This document shows, in pieces, positions 1 to 14,100 of a DNA stretch of 64,000 nucleotides. The position numbers and the translations under genes are program-made. Where the stretch lies: NCBI RefSeq assembly GCF_001039355.2, contig NW_019775449.1, positions 80,367 to 144,366 of the forward strand, written 5' to 3'. Position 1 is the stretch's first letter. The number at the start of each line of letters is the position of its first letter. Source of the DNA: Lingula anatina (taxonomy: Eukaryota; Brachiopoda; Lingulata; Lingulida; Lingulidae). The notes under the pieces are model-generated. The model saw only the letters and a list, made by a program, of their open reading frames with translations, did not search any database and had not been told where the DNA came from.

Positions 1-327
1 GTCCCTCGACTGACCGACCCGGCAGATTTAGCCGAACCCAACAAGGCACCTTACTTTTACTTTTTGATTATCACCATCGAGGACCAATACAAAGATGGTC
101 TGCGGCTGAATGGTAGTGTTATTCCCGGACTTTTGTGGCACTCTGTACCTGCCGTCCCAGGGAAGCCCAGCATGGTGGCCGTGTCCTTTGAAATTCAACA
201 GAACGACATGAGATATACACTAACGAATGTCAACCCGACCGCTATGTTCAGTGTCCTTCTGTACGGGGCTGGGGACAGGGAGAGTTACGAGTACACCCTA
301 GGATTTAACCTTAATGTGCTGAACCCG
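1..327 (+). CDS. Module A: C-terminal part of first IgGFc-binding domain (exon, 5' cut by window)
   Basis: Frame 1 is open from base 1. The peptide [10 protein letters not shown]...[11 protein letters not shown]...LNVLNP is closely matched by the end of the single-exon IgGFc domain at 12806-14157 ([10 protein letters not shown]...[12 protein letters not shown]...NILNP). The donor is CCG|GTGAGT at 328, leaving phase 0. Upstream exons of the gene are outside the window. Confidence 0.8.
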
Positions 328-3300
328 GTGAGTAAAGGACACTGGGTTTTTGTCCATGACACGTTTTTTTTTTTTTGTTTTTTTTTTTTTTTTCAAAAAA
401 TGTCAATTTTTTATTAAATTGCTAAAAGACAAAGTGTGCTATAGAACTATTTACGTCGAACTAAAGCCAGTTTTCTAATAGATGACTATTATACGAAAAG
501 ACATGCTATGTTTAAAGAAGTAAATTTCATTATTTATAAAGAAAGAAAAATCATAAGTCAAGATGACGTCCCGAAATTTAAATATAAGCTAGAAATCACA
601 TTATATTTTACACCGACAGAACTGAATTGAGAAAAATATCTGGAAAACGCAAGACTGCAGTGTTTTTGAATAATTCTACATGTGACGTAGATCTATATCT
701 AGCAAAAAGATAAAGGTGTCGAAAATTTTATTAATGGGCCCTAACCGTGGAGCCTCACGTCCTTTTGCCTACACATGAAGTCCAGTAAAAAAGGATGCCA
801 ACATCGGCAGGCCCTATACCAAATCTAAAAAAAATGGCAGAATGTTTCATGAAGACCAACAGCATTATTTCTTTAGTTGTAGACTTATTTCTATAAATTT
901 CCTTGATTTTATGTGAATAAACTAATATTGTATTCATTCTGTCTTTTTAGCCTGCTCCAGAGGGTAAGTTTGCGTTATGCCAGTAATTTATCTTGCTACT
1001 TTTTAATCAACTTATCTTTATAAAGACATATACTATGTCAATATTCCTTAGCACGCATATTTTTAAAAACTTATATGAAAACTTTTGTCTTAAAACATAC
1101 TTTGAAACCAAGGAGCTCCCAATTATTTGAAACGGTGTTCATAAGTAAAACAGCAAACTCAGCAAACAAGGTTTGAGGGGATACGCGCATGCGTGTCTTG
1201 TGACCTCTTTCTCACGGTCGTCTCTCGCACCATTCACAATAATGTGTGGCTTGCAGTACTTAGAAAGTTGTAGGGTGTAGCGTTGAAGGCGAGATTTACA
1301 CAGAAAGAGAGGTCATCTATAGGTCTGAGTACATATTGTATATGTTAGCCCAGTTGGCTGCCAAAGGGAAAATGAGGAAGAAGAAATGGCTCGTGCAGCG
1401 GCGGCTGGTAGTACTACCCGTAGTACTACTACTGACCACTACTACTACGAGTAGTACTACTATTAATGTTGCTATAGTCAGCTGGCTAGTACTAGCCGGT
1501 GACTAGTGGTAGTACTGGTACTGTGGTATTACTGCTACTGGCGTTCACTTATGATGTAGTTACTATTGCACAAAATAGTAGGTTAAAGATAATAGTATGT
1601 TTTTATAATATCTGCATTTTTTAAATAATGTTGTCATGTTGATTTATAATAATAATAGGGGTTTTGTACCACACTGTCTTATCTTACTTCTATGATATAA
1701 ATTTAGGATATTTTTTGCAAGTTTAGATTTCAGCCCATTGTAATATATAATACATTATGCAGGCCCGTAGCTAGGGGGGGTTCGGGGGGTTCGAAAGAAC
1801 CCCCCTTTTTGCTGGAAAAAGGTCCACTCTGGGTAAAATTTGACCTATGTACATGGGGATTATATGGTAAAAGGTCCACTTTTTCAGAAAAAGAACCCCC
1901 CCTTTGAAATTGCTGGCTACGGGCCTGTTATGATTTGCCTCAGTTTTTGGCCTTACATGCTATAGTACCCTTACAGCAGGTAAGGCTGAACCCCGGTTAG
2001 TGTTTCAAACTTATAAGTGTCTTAAATCTTAAATATCCACATCCTGACAAAACTAGTGTTTATAAAGGACCATTCCCACAGATATTTGGATCGATCTATC
2101 TCCCTGGGGAGTCTCACTAAATTATTATCAAACTAACTGGCTTTAACGTTTGTCACGCCTAGTAAAGCTGTTAGGGGGTAATTATCTTTACCCCTAGCTG
2201 ATTTGTTAGGCATGACAGACATTTAAGCCTCTTGAGCTGATAGCAATTTAGCGTGAACCCCTAGGGAATTAGGTTGAACCCAGTCTAACACTAGGCAGGG
2301 TGAGGTCTTACCAGTGGTAGGGGTACTGAGGAAGCATGTAAGACCATTAACTGAGGCAAAATAAGACAGAGGGCAATAACCACCAATGATGTCAACATCC
2401 AGTTGATGACCCCTGTAAATTAAAGGTTATCATTTTATTCATTTTCAGTCTCCAAATATAGTAACATTTTTATATTGCCCTTGGACTAGTCATAATTGTC
2501 AATTACCTACTATTTTTTAGTGTGCAGTAGTCAAGCAGTTGATCGCCAATGCATTATCAGTGGCAATAACTTTTGTCAAGGTATGATATCCAAATAATTT
2601 CAGAAAATTGTCTTGCCAATTAATATACAAGTCTATATGTAATAAAAAATAAGTAATTCCTTATGTTTAGTAGTACTTACCATCATTTACATATGACAAC
2701 CAATTTTTTAAATGACCGCCACTGCTTTTTAAAGTTAGTAGGCTTTTTTCACCCCATATGAAAAAAATGATAATAACAATAAAATCAGGTGCACCTTAAC
2801 CTGGTCTCTACTATTCCAGGCACACCCTTTGACAATCAGGGTTATGGTTTTGTGCTGATGTTCAATGAGCACTACACTCGGGTGGGAAACCCATACAATC
2901 CTTTCCTGGTCATTACTAATGCTGAAACAGAAAATGTACAGGTAGGATGAAAAGTTATGGACAAAACATGGTATGCTTTTCTTCTAAATTATGAATTTAA
3001 TATGCCCCATACTTCCCATTTGAATTTTTTTCAAATTGCAGAAAAGAGACGAAAACTAAAATATAGCCCTCTTGGCTCAAACAGTGGCCATTCTACACGT
3101 AAAAAGTTAATCAAATTGCATTTAGGTAATTGTCCTAATTATAGATCTTGCAACTTGAAACCTCTTTTTCCTTATTCTGGATGACACAGTTTCACTGTAT
3201 AGTATTGAGCTATAAATGTGTGTATATACTCAACTAATAAACCCCAGCCTAACCAATTTAAAAATTACCTTTAGGTGAATGTGACAACTCCACGCTGGAG

Positions 3301-5127
3301 CAGCCCAAGTGTAAATGAGCAATTCACGTTGGCCACTGGTCAGTATCGTACCGTGAGTATTCCACAAGAGCTCCGCATGCAGCAGTCAAATCTCTCCACC
3401 AAGGCCATCTTGGTCCAGTCAAGCGGGGAGGTAGTTGTCCAGGGTGTGAATTCTGAAGAACGCTCTACAGGCATGTTTCTTGCTCTTCCAATTGATGCCG
3501 TTGGCAGTGAGTATTATGCAGTGTGTTACAGCCCTGCTTTCCTTCATTGCCAGTTTGGTATTGCTGCAATACAGGATGGAACAGAGGTCTCGATATCTTT
3601 ACCTTCTCCACTTCCTTCCGGTCAAATTGTGCAGGTGACTTTTCAGGGCACAACATACTATAGTGGACAAACAATCCGCCTGACCCTCAGTGCCTATGAC
3701 ACTGTTCAAATACAGGCTGCTCATGACCTGACTGGCTCTCATGTCGTAACCAACAAACCTGTGAGCTTCTTCAGTGGGAACAGGCATACAAACATAGACC
3801 AAGGGCTAGGTGGACAAACAAAAGATCACACTGTAGAAATGCTCCCACCAGTATCTGCCTGGGGTAAAGAGTTCATCACTTTCCAAATTCCAGACAGGAC
3901 AGTATTTAATCCGGGGGACAATTTCAGAGCTGTGGTTCCCAGATTCAGTCAAACACCACAACTAAACCTGACAATGGGCTCCAACAACATATACCCAGCA
4001 GTGCCCAATGGGTTTTCATATGCCCAGTTCCTGGTTGGCCAAGGAAGCCAAAACACTTATGCCTACCTGTCATCAAACACTCCAGTAATGTTGGCTGAAT
4101 TTATTGTCAGTATGATAGCTACCAATGAGCTAGCGGATCCTTCTATGATCTATCTGCCACCTATTTCATTGTACAGGAATGAATACACATTCACTGCCCT
4201 GGAGAGATCTCTCAGCACAAACAAGGTTTTTGTCAACACAATTATTATTGTCAGTCCTTTGTCGGGTCGTGGTGACATAACATTGGACGGGAATGCCTTA
4301 CCAGCAATAACATGGACAAATGTTGATGCAGGGGGTGTCATGTACAGTGCGGGCTTCTTTACCATCAGTGCCGGCTTTCACAAACTGAGTCATCCCAAAG
4401 TGAACCATTATTTTGGAGCAGTGCTGTATGGAAATGTTCTGAATGATACAGTAGCCCCAGAATCCTATGCAACTGCTATTGGCATGAGGCTGTCCAGGGT
4501 TAATGAAGTAAGTCTACATCCTGAGAAGTACAAATAATATTGCCTTGTTTCATTGTAAGGTACATGTGAAACAGCTTGTCCAGATTTTTCTTTTTAATAT
4601 AATGACAATATAACTAGGTATCTATAATTATAATTTGGATTATTTCTTCTATACATTGCCTTGTCCTAGAGTAAGTGAAATGGCACCTACATTATTCAAT
4701 TTTATATTATTTGTAGCCTTGTGGATGCAATGTCACTGCAACAGCCCAGTTCCAAGCGGATGGCATAGACAATGATTGTGATGGGCGGGTTGATGAGGAA
4801 GACTGCAGTAATGCAAATACAGGTTTGTTATTTCATTGATTTGAATTCATGCATATTTTATTATTATAACCCTGCTTTTCTTAAATACTATTAGGAATTT
4901 TGATAGCCTCACATGAGACTTGTGTGATTTTTACCAATTTATTAAATTTTGTTTGGAATGAACTTCTTGAATCAATATGGGTGATCTATACTTCGAAGCA
5001 TGTTACAGTATGAGCCTTTTTCTTTGTCAGATGAAGATGGTGATGGAAAACAGAATGAGGATTGTGCCACACCCACAAAAGGTATGGGAGTCTTTCTTTT
5101 TTAACCACTACATCTAGGGATCCCTTG

Positions 5128-5159
<32 letters not shown>

Positions 5160-8100
5160 TGAGCATTTCATACCCCCCCACCTCCTAAAAATAAAAAAGG
5201 CAGAACATCCTGTTGCACAACTTTATTTTGTCATTTTAAGTTCACATATAGCAAAAGTATAGCATCATAATAACCTAAAATGAAATATAATCCAAAATGT
5301 GTTTTCAACAACCTAGAATTAATGGATGTTTTGGTTGCATTCCATAATTATTCATTTTCAAAAACAATCTACCTAATGTCAACTTTTTCACATGCCCCAA
5401 AAAGACAAAAAAAAAACTTAATGTTCTTTGAACAACAGTCACATATTTTGCTGTATATATATTAAGTGGATGGCCAGTGGTCTCAGTGGTCAAACTGGGG
5501 CACCTGCTCAGTGACCTGTGGGGGTGGCAGCAGGAGTAGGACTAGGTCCTGTAGTGATCCAGCCCCAGCATTTGGTGGCAGCCCATGTCCAGGATCACCT
5601 CCAGACACACAGACTGATACAGAATCCTGCAATAGTAATGCCTGTCCAGGTAATATATATCCTCATAGCTCGAGATATTTTCCGTAAAAATGTTATACAA
5701 AGTGAATTCAATAAAGTAGAATAATTTTAATTATTGGTTAACTGTATATCATAATGGAATTATGGTAGAACTAACCAGTAGCTTATTAAACTGATATATG
5801 CATGATTATATGTACCTTTACTATTTTTGTTCGAAACAAGATTGTGGACATTTTTTGTTGTTGTTGTTGTTGTTTTACTGGCTGCTGTAGAACTGAATGA
5901 TATTTTTGTCTGTTGCCTCAAGTGAATGGGAACTGGGGAGCGTGGCAAGCATGGAGTGCTTGCAGTGTTACCTGTGGATCTGGCACCAGGTCGCGCGGTC
6001 GCAGTTGTGATAGTCCTCCACCACAAAATGGTGGTAGTTCTTGTGTAGGCAGCCCCACAGAGAATGAGAATTGCAACGTTACATGTGCAAGTAATGGCAG
6101 ATTAAATTTTTTGCCTTCTGTTTTTCAAAGTTTAACATCCGGTATTTTTTTAGCCTTCTGTGGTACATTTATTTCATGCAAATAATGTTTGTTCATTACT
6201 CAAAGCAAATTGTGAGTTTTTTTAAATCAGATTATGAAAATGACTTTTGTGGATGCTCAAGAACCTTCATACTGGCGTTAATACTACAAAATTGATTTTT
6301 CCTGCATCCAGTTGATGGAAATTGGTCTGAGTGGGGCCAATGGTCATCTTGCTCTAAGACATGTGGTAGAGGAAAAAGTACAAGAACACGCACTTGTACA
6401 AACCCACCTCCATCTGGTGGGGGTGCCAGCTGCATTGGAGCAGACGTGGCAGAACGTGAATGCAATATATTTGACTGTCCAGGTACCCTCTGTGAAATTG
6501 CTTTGTCTGGATCTCAATGGTTGGCTTTTAGCTAGACAGGTTGTTGCTTTCTGTGGCTTAATTTGGCTCTTTGGAGATGTAGTGCCTTAAACCAAGCTTG
6601 ATACTACCCAAAAGGATTCAGCATTAAAACTGGAAGCACTTTTTAACTCGTCACTTGATGTACTTTTTGTTTTCCTTTTTAAAACTTGACATTGAATGTA
6701 ATACAATTTGTACACTTGTAACCTTTGTATTACATGTCAAGCCTTTTTACACCTGGCGTACTACCCTTTACACCTGGCATATTACCTTTTTACACCTGGC
6801 GTAATATCTTTTCACACCTGGCAAACTACCTGTTTACACCTGGGATACTATCATATTTTCTTACCTGACATACATATTTTTACACCTGGCATTACTATTC
6901 TTTTTAGACTATGTTTATTTCCCTTTTTCCCAGGGTATATCTGATCACTTTACATGTGACGCACAACTTTGGCTAAAAATTTTGAGTTCTTTTTTTCAGT
7001 ATCAATGATGCATATTTCATTCTGCTTGTGTCATGATGTACATTTTATGTTTATGAATATGTCTTTGTGCAAGAATGCAAGCCTTTTTGGACCATACTTG
7101 TCAAAACAGAATATAAAAAGTCACATAGTTAAACAGTTTTTTCAATTAGCAATTTGATGGTGCACTTGGTTATTAATAAATATTTGGATGGTGTCAGGTA
7201 ATTAACTGAAGCTTATAGCATCATCACCAAAAAATAACTCTTAAATTTCACTGCAATTTCCTGGTAAAAATATCACTGCCCAGCAGTGTAGGTTGCAAGT
7301 TACCTGTCTTATTTTTATCTTGAAGACAACTGATATGCAAACTAGTTTGTTATAACATCTGAGTGGTGTTTTACTTTACTCGCACCCTACCTGCTTTGAC
7401 CTTCCTGCTCTTTTAGATTTTTCTTTTTTTTTTTTTTGTCACGAGTTTTCTATGCTTCTTAAGGGTTGCCAACACTATAGTTATGAAAGTAAATAGATTT
7501 CTTTTTATATCTTTTTAAAGACGAGTGTACACATTGAATATGAGACATTTACTCAGATATAAGTTTAATTTTCTCAGCAATTTTCCAAGGGTAACAATAT
7601 CCAGGAAACTGACAATATTATTAGTAGTAAATCAGTTTTTGAGTTCTAAGTTTCCAATTTTTGAGTCAAGCTTGTAATGGAGATGGAAACTAGAAAATTT
7701 CACTAGTAACTGTGAAAGTTTTTAATTAAGTGCTTGAAATTTTGTTTAAATTGCCATGTTTAATTTGTTTGTTAATTTTTGTTTTAGTAGATTGCATACT
7801 AGATTTCTATACATTTTGATGATTAAGTTGGCAACCCTGGAGAATTAAATTGTGCAATTAATTAGAAATTAGAAAAAATCAACTGTAATGGTACAATTAA
7901 TAGAAAGTTCTAGAAAACCTGTATTCAGCATTTGAAATCAGTACTTGTCAATGATTACTTCTGGATATAATCGTTCACATTGTTTCATAATTTATCTTTT
8001 ATAAAAAAACTAACTTAATTTGGTTTGGACCAAATAAGCATTGGTTTTCTTTAATCTGAAGTTGAGGTTGTTTTTAACTAGTGGTAAATGGAGCATAACC

Positions 8101-11100
8101 ATAAACCAATGTTTCAGTTAATGGCAATTGGGCTCCCTGGTCTGCCTGGTCTGACTGTTCTCAGACTTGTGGGACAGGAAATAGACTGAGAACCAGGACT
8201 TGCACTAACCCACCACCTTCCAACAATGGGCAAACATGCCCTGGAGACAATTTAGAAAGCCAGAATTGTATACTCCGAACCTGTCCAGGTAATTTGGTAG
8301 ACAGTTAGCTACATATGCAGAACCTGAAAACTTGCCTATCACTGTCCCAAGCCTGCAAATGTCCAGCCCTCGTTACACTTTTTCTGATCTTGGACAAATT
8401 TGTCCAAGTTCTGATAAGGTGCATTGTTCACTCCCAGTTGTTTTACCCCAGTGTATATGTATATGGTAATGGTATATAGTACAAACAGGTTCCTTGGAAC
8501 AATTTAATTTAATTTAAAGTGAAAGTTCAAACTGTCAGTCTTTTTTGTCACAGGGTGAGTGTGAACATGCACCTTTCCTTCCCACCAACACTTTTCCTAA
8601 ACATTTGTCTCAGACTTATGAGTTGATTTGGTCTACTTGACTAACATGATAAACATTAAGACAAAGGCTGCGTTCACGTGAAAAATCTATTTTCAAAAAA
8701 TCTATTTGCAGTATCTTGTGATCACGGTCTGTGCCTTGAATACCCCGTGGCATAAGTACTGCTAGCGCGAGCGAGTTACTTCCAAAGCTGTAATTAATTC
8801 TTGGCACTGCCAGTAATTACGCGGCAGGGTATTCAGGGCACAGACCGTGATCACAAGATACTGCAAATAGATTTTTAGATTTTTAGAAAATAGATTTTTC
8901 ATGTGAATGGTCCCAAACAGTGCCATGTAAAAAAAAAAAAGATGGCATATCAGCAGTGAGTATACTCATCACCTGTGTATGCTCAGGAAAAAGCTGGGAA
9001 GGTTACTTGGGCACTGGCATGTTCAGCTGTGAGTAATCATGGACGTGGACAGGGAAAGTGGAGTTGGTTTAGGAGACGATGTATTGAAATGACCTATGAA
9101 TTTTTCCCAAATGTGTAGAAATACATAGCAGTGATCAAGGGAAGTATAATAGCTGTAAGTCCAATTCTGAGGGTTTAAAGCTGAAACACATATCATACCA
9201 GTGTACCACATATTGTATTTTTTTTTTATGGTTTTTAGTTGATGGAAACTGGGGAGGTTGGACACCATGGAGTAACTGTAGCAGGACATGTGGGGGAGGC
9301 GTAAGGTTCAAATCACGTGAGTGTAATAACCCTCCGCCTTCCAACGGTGGGGTGTCCTGTCCTGGATCCAGTAATCTGACAGAGACGTGCAACCCACAGG
9401 GCTGCCCTGGTAAGTGACTGTATCTGTAGTACTTCTTGATAAATATATTGGAATAGTTAAATGGATATGAAATAGTTATACCAGCATGTGCACAAATGAT
9501 ATGATTTAGTGGTCAAATAATCATATTACCTTGATTAAACTTTTAAGCATTGAAATGTGTCATTCTAATTCAAGACTGTATTTTTTGTAACAAAAGTACT
9601 AATTTTTTGTGAAATATGATGTATTGATTTTTACTAAGATTATAATAACTAGCCAGGAACAGATGGTTTAAACCTAGCTACACTGATTTTTTTAACTGTA
9701 ACTGGAAATAAATTACCACAGAAGAGTAAGAATGCATGGTGGCCATTTTTTTCACCAATGATATAGATGTATTTTAAAAACATTGCACATTACTAAGCCT
9801 ACTAGTACTAAAGTTCACTGACCTGTTATGACTAAGCTGGGTCAGATTTTTGGACTCTCTATGCCAGACAGCAGACAATGAGCAACCTGGGTAAAAGAAA
9901 CCGTATACCTGGTATACAGGACATATTATAAGGAGTTGCCACGTGTTTGGTTTATATCCATCATATCCCTCTGGGGATTTTGCCCATTTTTTCCATATGT
10001 TTATCCATAGTCAATGGTGGGTTATCAAATTGGAGTTCATGGGGCACCTGTAATGTCACCTGTGGTGGAGGCTCCCAGTCAAGAACCAGGACATGTACCA
10101 ATCCAGTACCACAAAATGGAGGTGCTGATTGTGTGGGAATCAGACTGGAGCTACAACAGTGTAATACTCAGGGTTGTCCAGGTGAATTATATGTTCTTTT
10201 TGGTGAGATTTTATTCATATGCAGTGCCATTAATGTTGTTTTATTCATGATGTATTAATTAAAGTATGCCATCTTGTATATTTAAATGTGAAAAAGTCTG
10301 CAACTATAACTGATGTTATGGTATACAGCTGGTTGAATTTTAAGAGCTATTTTCCAAAATCCCTTATATTTCAGTGAATGGAGGCTACAGTCAGTGGAGC
10401 AGTTGGGGTACTTGTTCTTCTACATGTGGAGGTGGCTCTCAGACAAGAACAAGAACTTGCACAAACCCTACTCCAGCTTTTAATGGCAATGACTGTTCTG
10501 GTCTTGGACCTAACTCAGAAACACAGCAGTGCAACACACAGGGATGTCCAGGTGAGACAGCACCTTTACAAAAATTATTTCAGGACAAGATTCAAGTACA
10601 ATTTTTTTATTTTCTTGTATTAAAAGGGAAATTGTATACAAAAAATCTAGCAGATCTGTATGATAACATATTTTATTCATTAATAGAGCATATCATTACA
10701 CATTTCACTTGTAGTTAATGGAGGATTAACGACTTGGAGTTCATGGGCCACCTGTAATGTCACCTGTGGTGGAGGCTCCCAGTCAAGAACCAGGACATGT
10801 ACCAATCCAGTACCACAAAACGGAGGTGCTGATTGTGTGGGAGACAGACTGGAGTTACAACAGTGTAATACCCAGGGTTGTCCAGGTAAGATGCTCCTGT
10901 AATTCCACTCAGGAAAAATCTTCAATTCATTTCAGTATCCGTAAGATGCTGATTCCATTGAGGGTCATTGTACTACAAAATATTATGTATTCCTCGAGTC
11001 AAGTTAAAGTTTTTTTCTACCTTTTTTTTACTGAAGTTTTGAAATATAGGGTCTCCCATGGGCTATTCAAGACAGAAAGGACAACTGTGAATGAGAGAAT

Positions 11101-14100
11101 GACATTTGGGGGCAGGGAGAGGGCCCTTACATGACCTCTGTGTCTTAGCCAAACTTTTTATAATATGCAATTGTTTTTTAGTGAATGGCAACTACACCGA
11201 ATGGAGCAATTGGAGTGCCTGCAGTAGAACATGTGGAAATGGCCAACAAACTAGAAATAGGAGTTGTACAAACCCAGCTCCTGCAAATGGTGGAGATGAT
11301 TGCTCCACTATTGGAGCTTTTGAGGAACTAAGACAGTGTATTCTACAGAACTGCCCTGGTGAGAATAAATTCTGTTTTATGGATAAATGGGAGTAAATGG
11401 TTGAGTTTTATGATCAAATATACAGCAAGCAATGGGAAACTGAGGGTTGTTGACAATCACTCTCCCATCGAACATTGCTGTCACAGAGTGGGTCTGTTTA
11501 GTAGAGGTAGGGTGAAGTAGAAAATTGAGCATAATTTATGCACAGTACAGGGGTGGATCCAGAAATATTTTCTGACAGGCTTCCAAATTATCTTTATTGA
11601 TCCATCCTCCATTTCTGACAGTCTTCGAACAGAAAAAATTAGATACCATCAGTGTAAACTTGAAAAACTGACTGTCTTCCAGAAGACCCTAAATCTGCCC
11701 CTGCAGTGGTGATATCAAAAGTGATGATATAAGTTTGTTTTGCTTATTTGATTGTATATTCAATGCACCATGAAATTGTAAAATTTTAGTACTCTCAATT
11801 CATTTGAAATTAATTATCTATGTATCTGATTCTAGTTGATGGTGGCTATTCAGACTGGAGTCTTTGGAGTACCTGTACAGTCACATGTGGTGGTGGTCAG
11901 CAGACCAGGAAGAGGACATGTACCAATCCAGCTCCTCAGTTTGGAGGTGCCTTTTGCTCTGGACCCACATCAGAATCTCAGACATGTAACAGTCAGCAAT
12001 GTCCAGGTAACACGAATGTGGCACATTGCTGTTGGCTGTGGAGCTGTCTGTTGGTGCCCTGTTCAAGGCTCCTGTCAGCCTTTTGACCCCTCCTGTTGTT
12101 CTGCTTGCTTGGCAAAGAGTCTAATTTGACAGTGTTTTTGAGTGACATTGCTTTTTATATTCACCTGCAGTTATTGATTGAACAAACAGTGGGTGTGGGT
12201 GTGAAATGCATGGATTTAAATGAACATTCAAGCTTTGACAAGTTATTGGTTTTTAGCTTAATTTATTTGCTTGCATGATTAAGTTGTGAAATGCTTATTA
12301 AGTTTTTTATTTCAGATATTTTAAGTTGGCCTGGTTGAGAATGTGCATTAAATCTGAATGCTACTAAGCAATTTACTTACATACATCACTTTGTGTGGTC
12401 AGTGTTGCACAGCTGAATACTAAACTTTAACACTGAACATCAGGGCGTATTGAGTTTACAGTACTAAATAAATATTTTGGGTCAATGACAACAACTTTCA
12501 GTAAATGGTGGATATAGCAGTTGGAGCAGCTGGAGTGCTTGCATAGGTGGTACCCAGCAGAGGAGCAGGACCTGCACAAACCCCTCACCTGCCTTTGGAG
12601 GCAATGACTGTGCCCTTTTGGGATCCACAACAGAGATACAGCAGTGCACTTTGGTAACATGTCCAGGTATGGGGTCTGTTCTTAGTCAGGTGAAGTGTTT
12701 ATCATTTTTTATTATTAAGCTTAAGACTGTTGCCACTCTACCACCTAGTATTTCTTTCAAGCTGATCTATAAATTGGTTAACTAAATAAATCATTATCTT
12801 TTCAGCTCCTCACACTGCAGGTACAGACTTCACAGTGATGTTCATAGAGAACTATGTTAATGATCTGTATGATCCTTACATGACAGCCAAAATGACATTG
12901 TATGTCACACAGGCAGACAACAGCAAAGCACTGACTTTCACTGTTTATTATTTTGAATCATTCCTTCTGAAAAACCTGACATATGTAATTCCTGCTGGAG
13001 CCAAAGAGTCAACACCTGTCGAACTGCCCAGTGTATTGGAGATACAGTCAAGTGGTCTTGTCTTGAATCGAGGTGTACGTGTGCTGACCTCTGAACCAGT
13101 TTTCCTGACTGCAACAAATAGAGAAGGGTTTTCTGCAGATGGTTTTGTGGCAATACCCACAAAGTACCTTGGTGAACAGTACTATACTGTGGCCTATGCA
13201 CCCCCAACTTACGCTACACAACTGGGTGTGGCTGCTGTAGAAGATGGAACCGTCGTCCAGGTCACTGTTGCCAGAGCTGCCAATACCACATACAATGGGG
13301 TCTCCTATCAGGGTGGGCAGACATTTAGCCTGACTTTGAATGCATTCCAAACCATTCAGCTAGAATCCATATTGGATCTGACAGGAACATATATTAATTC
13401 TAGCAAACCTGTGGCAGTTTTCAGTGGGAATAAGAGAACCATTGTTGGGAATGACACTGCTTCCAGAGATCACCTGGTGGAGCAGTTGCCTCCAATACAG
13501 TATTGGGGTACAGAGTTTGTCACAGTGCCGACTCCCAATCGTACAAGTGGTGATGTATTTAAAGTGGTTGCCAGCAAGCCTGACACAAACATTACCATAA
13601 CTGTGGCCAGTGGACAAATGAAATACTACTTACGCCATGCTGGTGATCATGTTCAAACCATCCTTGGATCTGGTTCTCATTCCCATTCTATGATAACTGC
13701 AGATCAACCAGTAATGTTATCACATTTTATTCACAGCCACACTGGCAATGATCCATCCAAAGAACTAGGTGATCCATCACTCTTAATCCTGCCCCCAGTA
13801 GCTCAGTATGGCAATGGCTTTTCTTTTGTAACACCACCATTCCATAACATGTCTGATCCCAATGATCCCAACCAACGGCCATACAGCTATTTCTTGAGTA
13901 TTACCGTTGAAGACCAGTATAAAGATGGCATGAGGATTGATGGTAATGTTATTTCTGGAGTCACTTGGCACCCAGTTCCATCTGTACCAGGAAAACCTGA
14001 CATGGTTGCTACAAGCTTTGAGATTGCTCAGACCAGTCAAAGACATGTTTTATACAATGAAAACTGCAATGTATCATTCTTACCACTTCTGTATGGGGCA

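Noticed and set aside
1190-1310. Possible tRNA or small RNA gene around GCGCATGCGTGTC
   Set aside because: No A/B boxes in register and no cloverleaf could be drawn.
3465-3802. Minus-strand ORFs under the IgGFc exons (also 12938-14046, 15437-15966, 40624-41656)
   Set aside because: They are antisense shadows of long conserved coding exons and show no independent features.
4717-5081. Bacterial transfer of the MopE-type motif
   Set aside because: Although DxDNDCDG motifs are common in bacterial proteins, here they are split by spliceosomal introns with family-wide conserved phases, so there is no sign of recent transfer.
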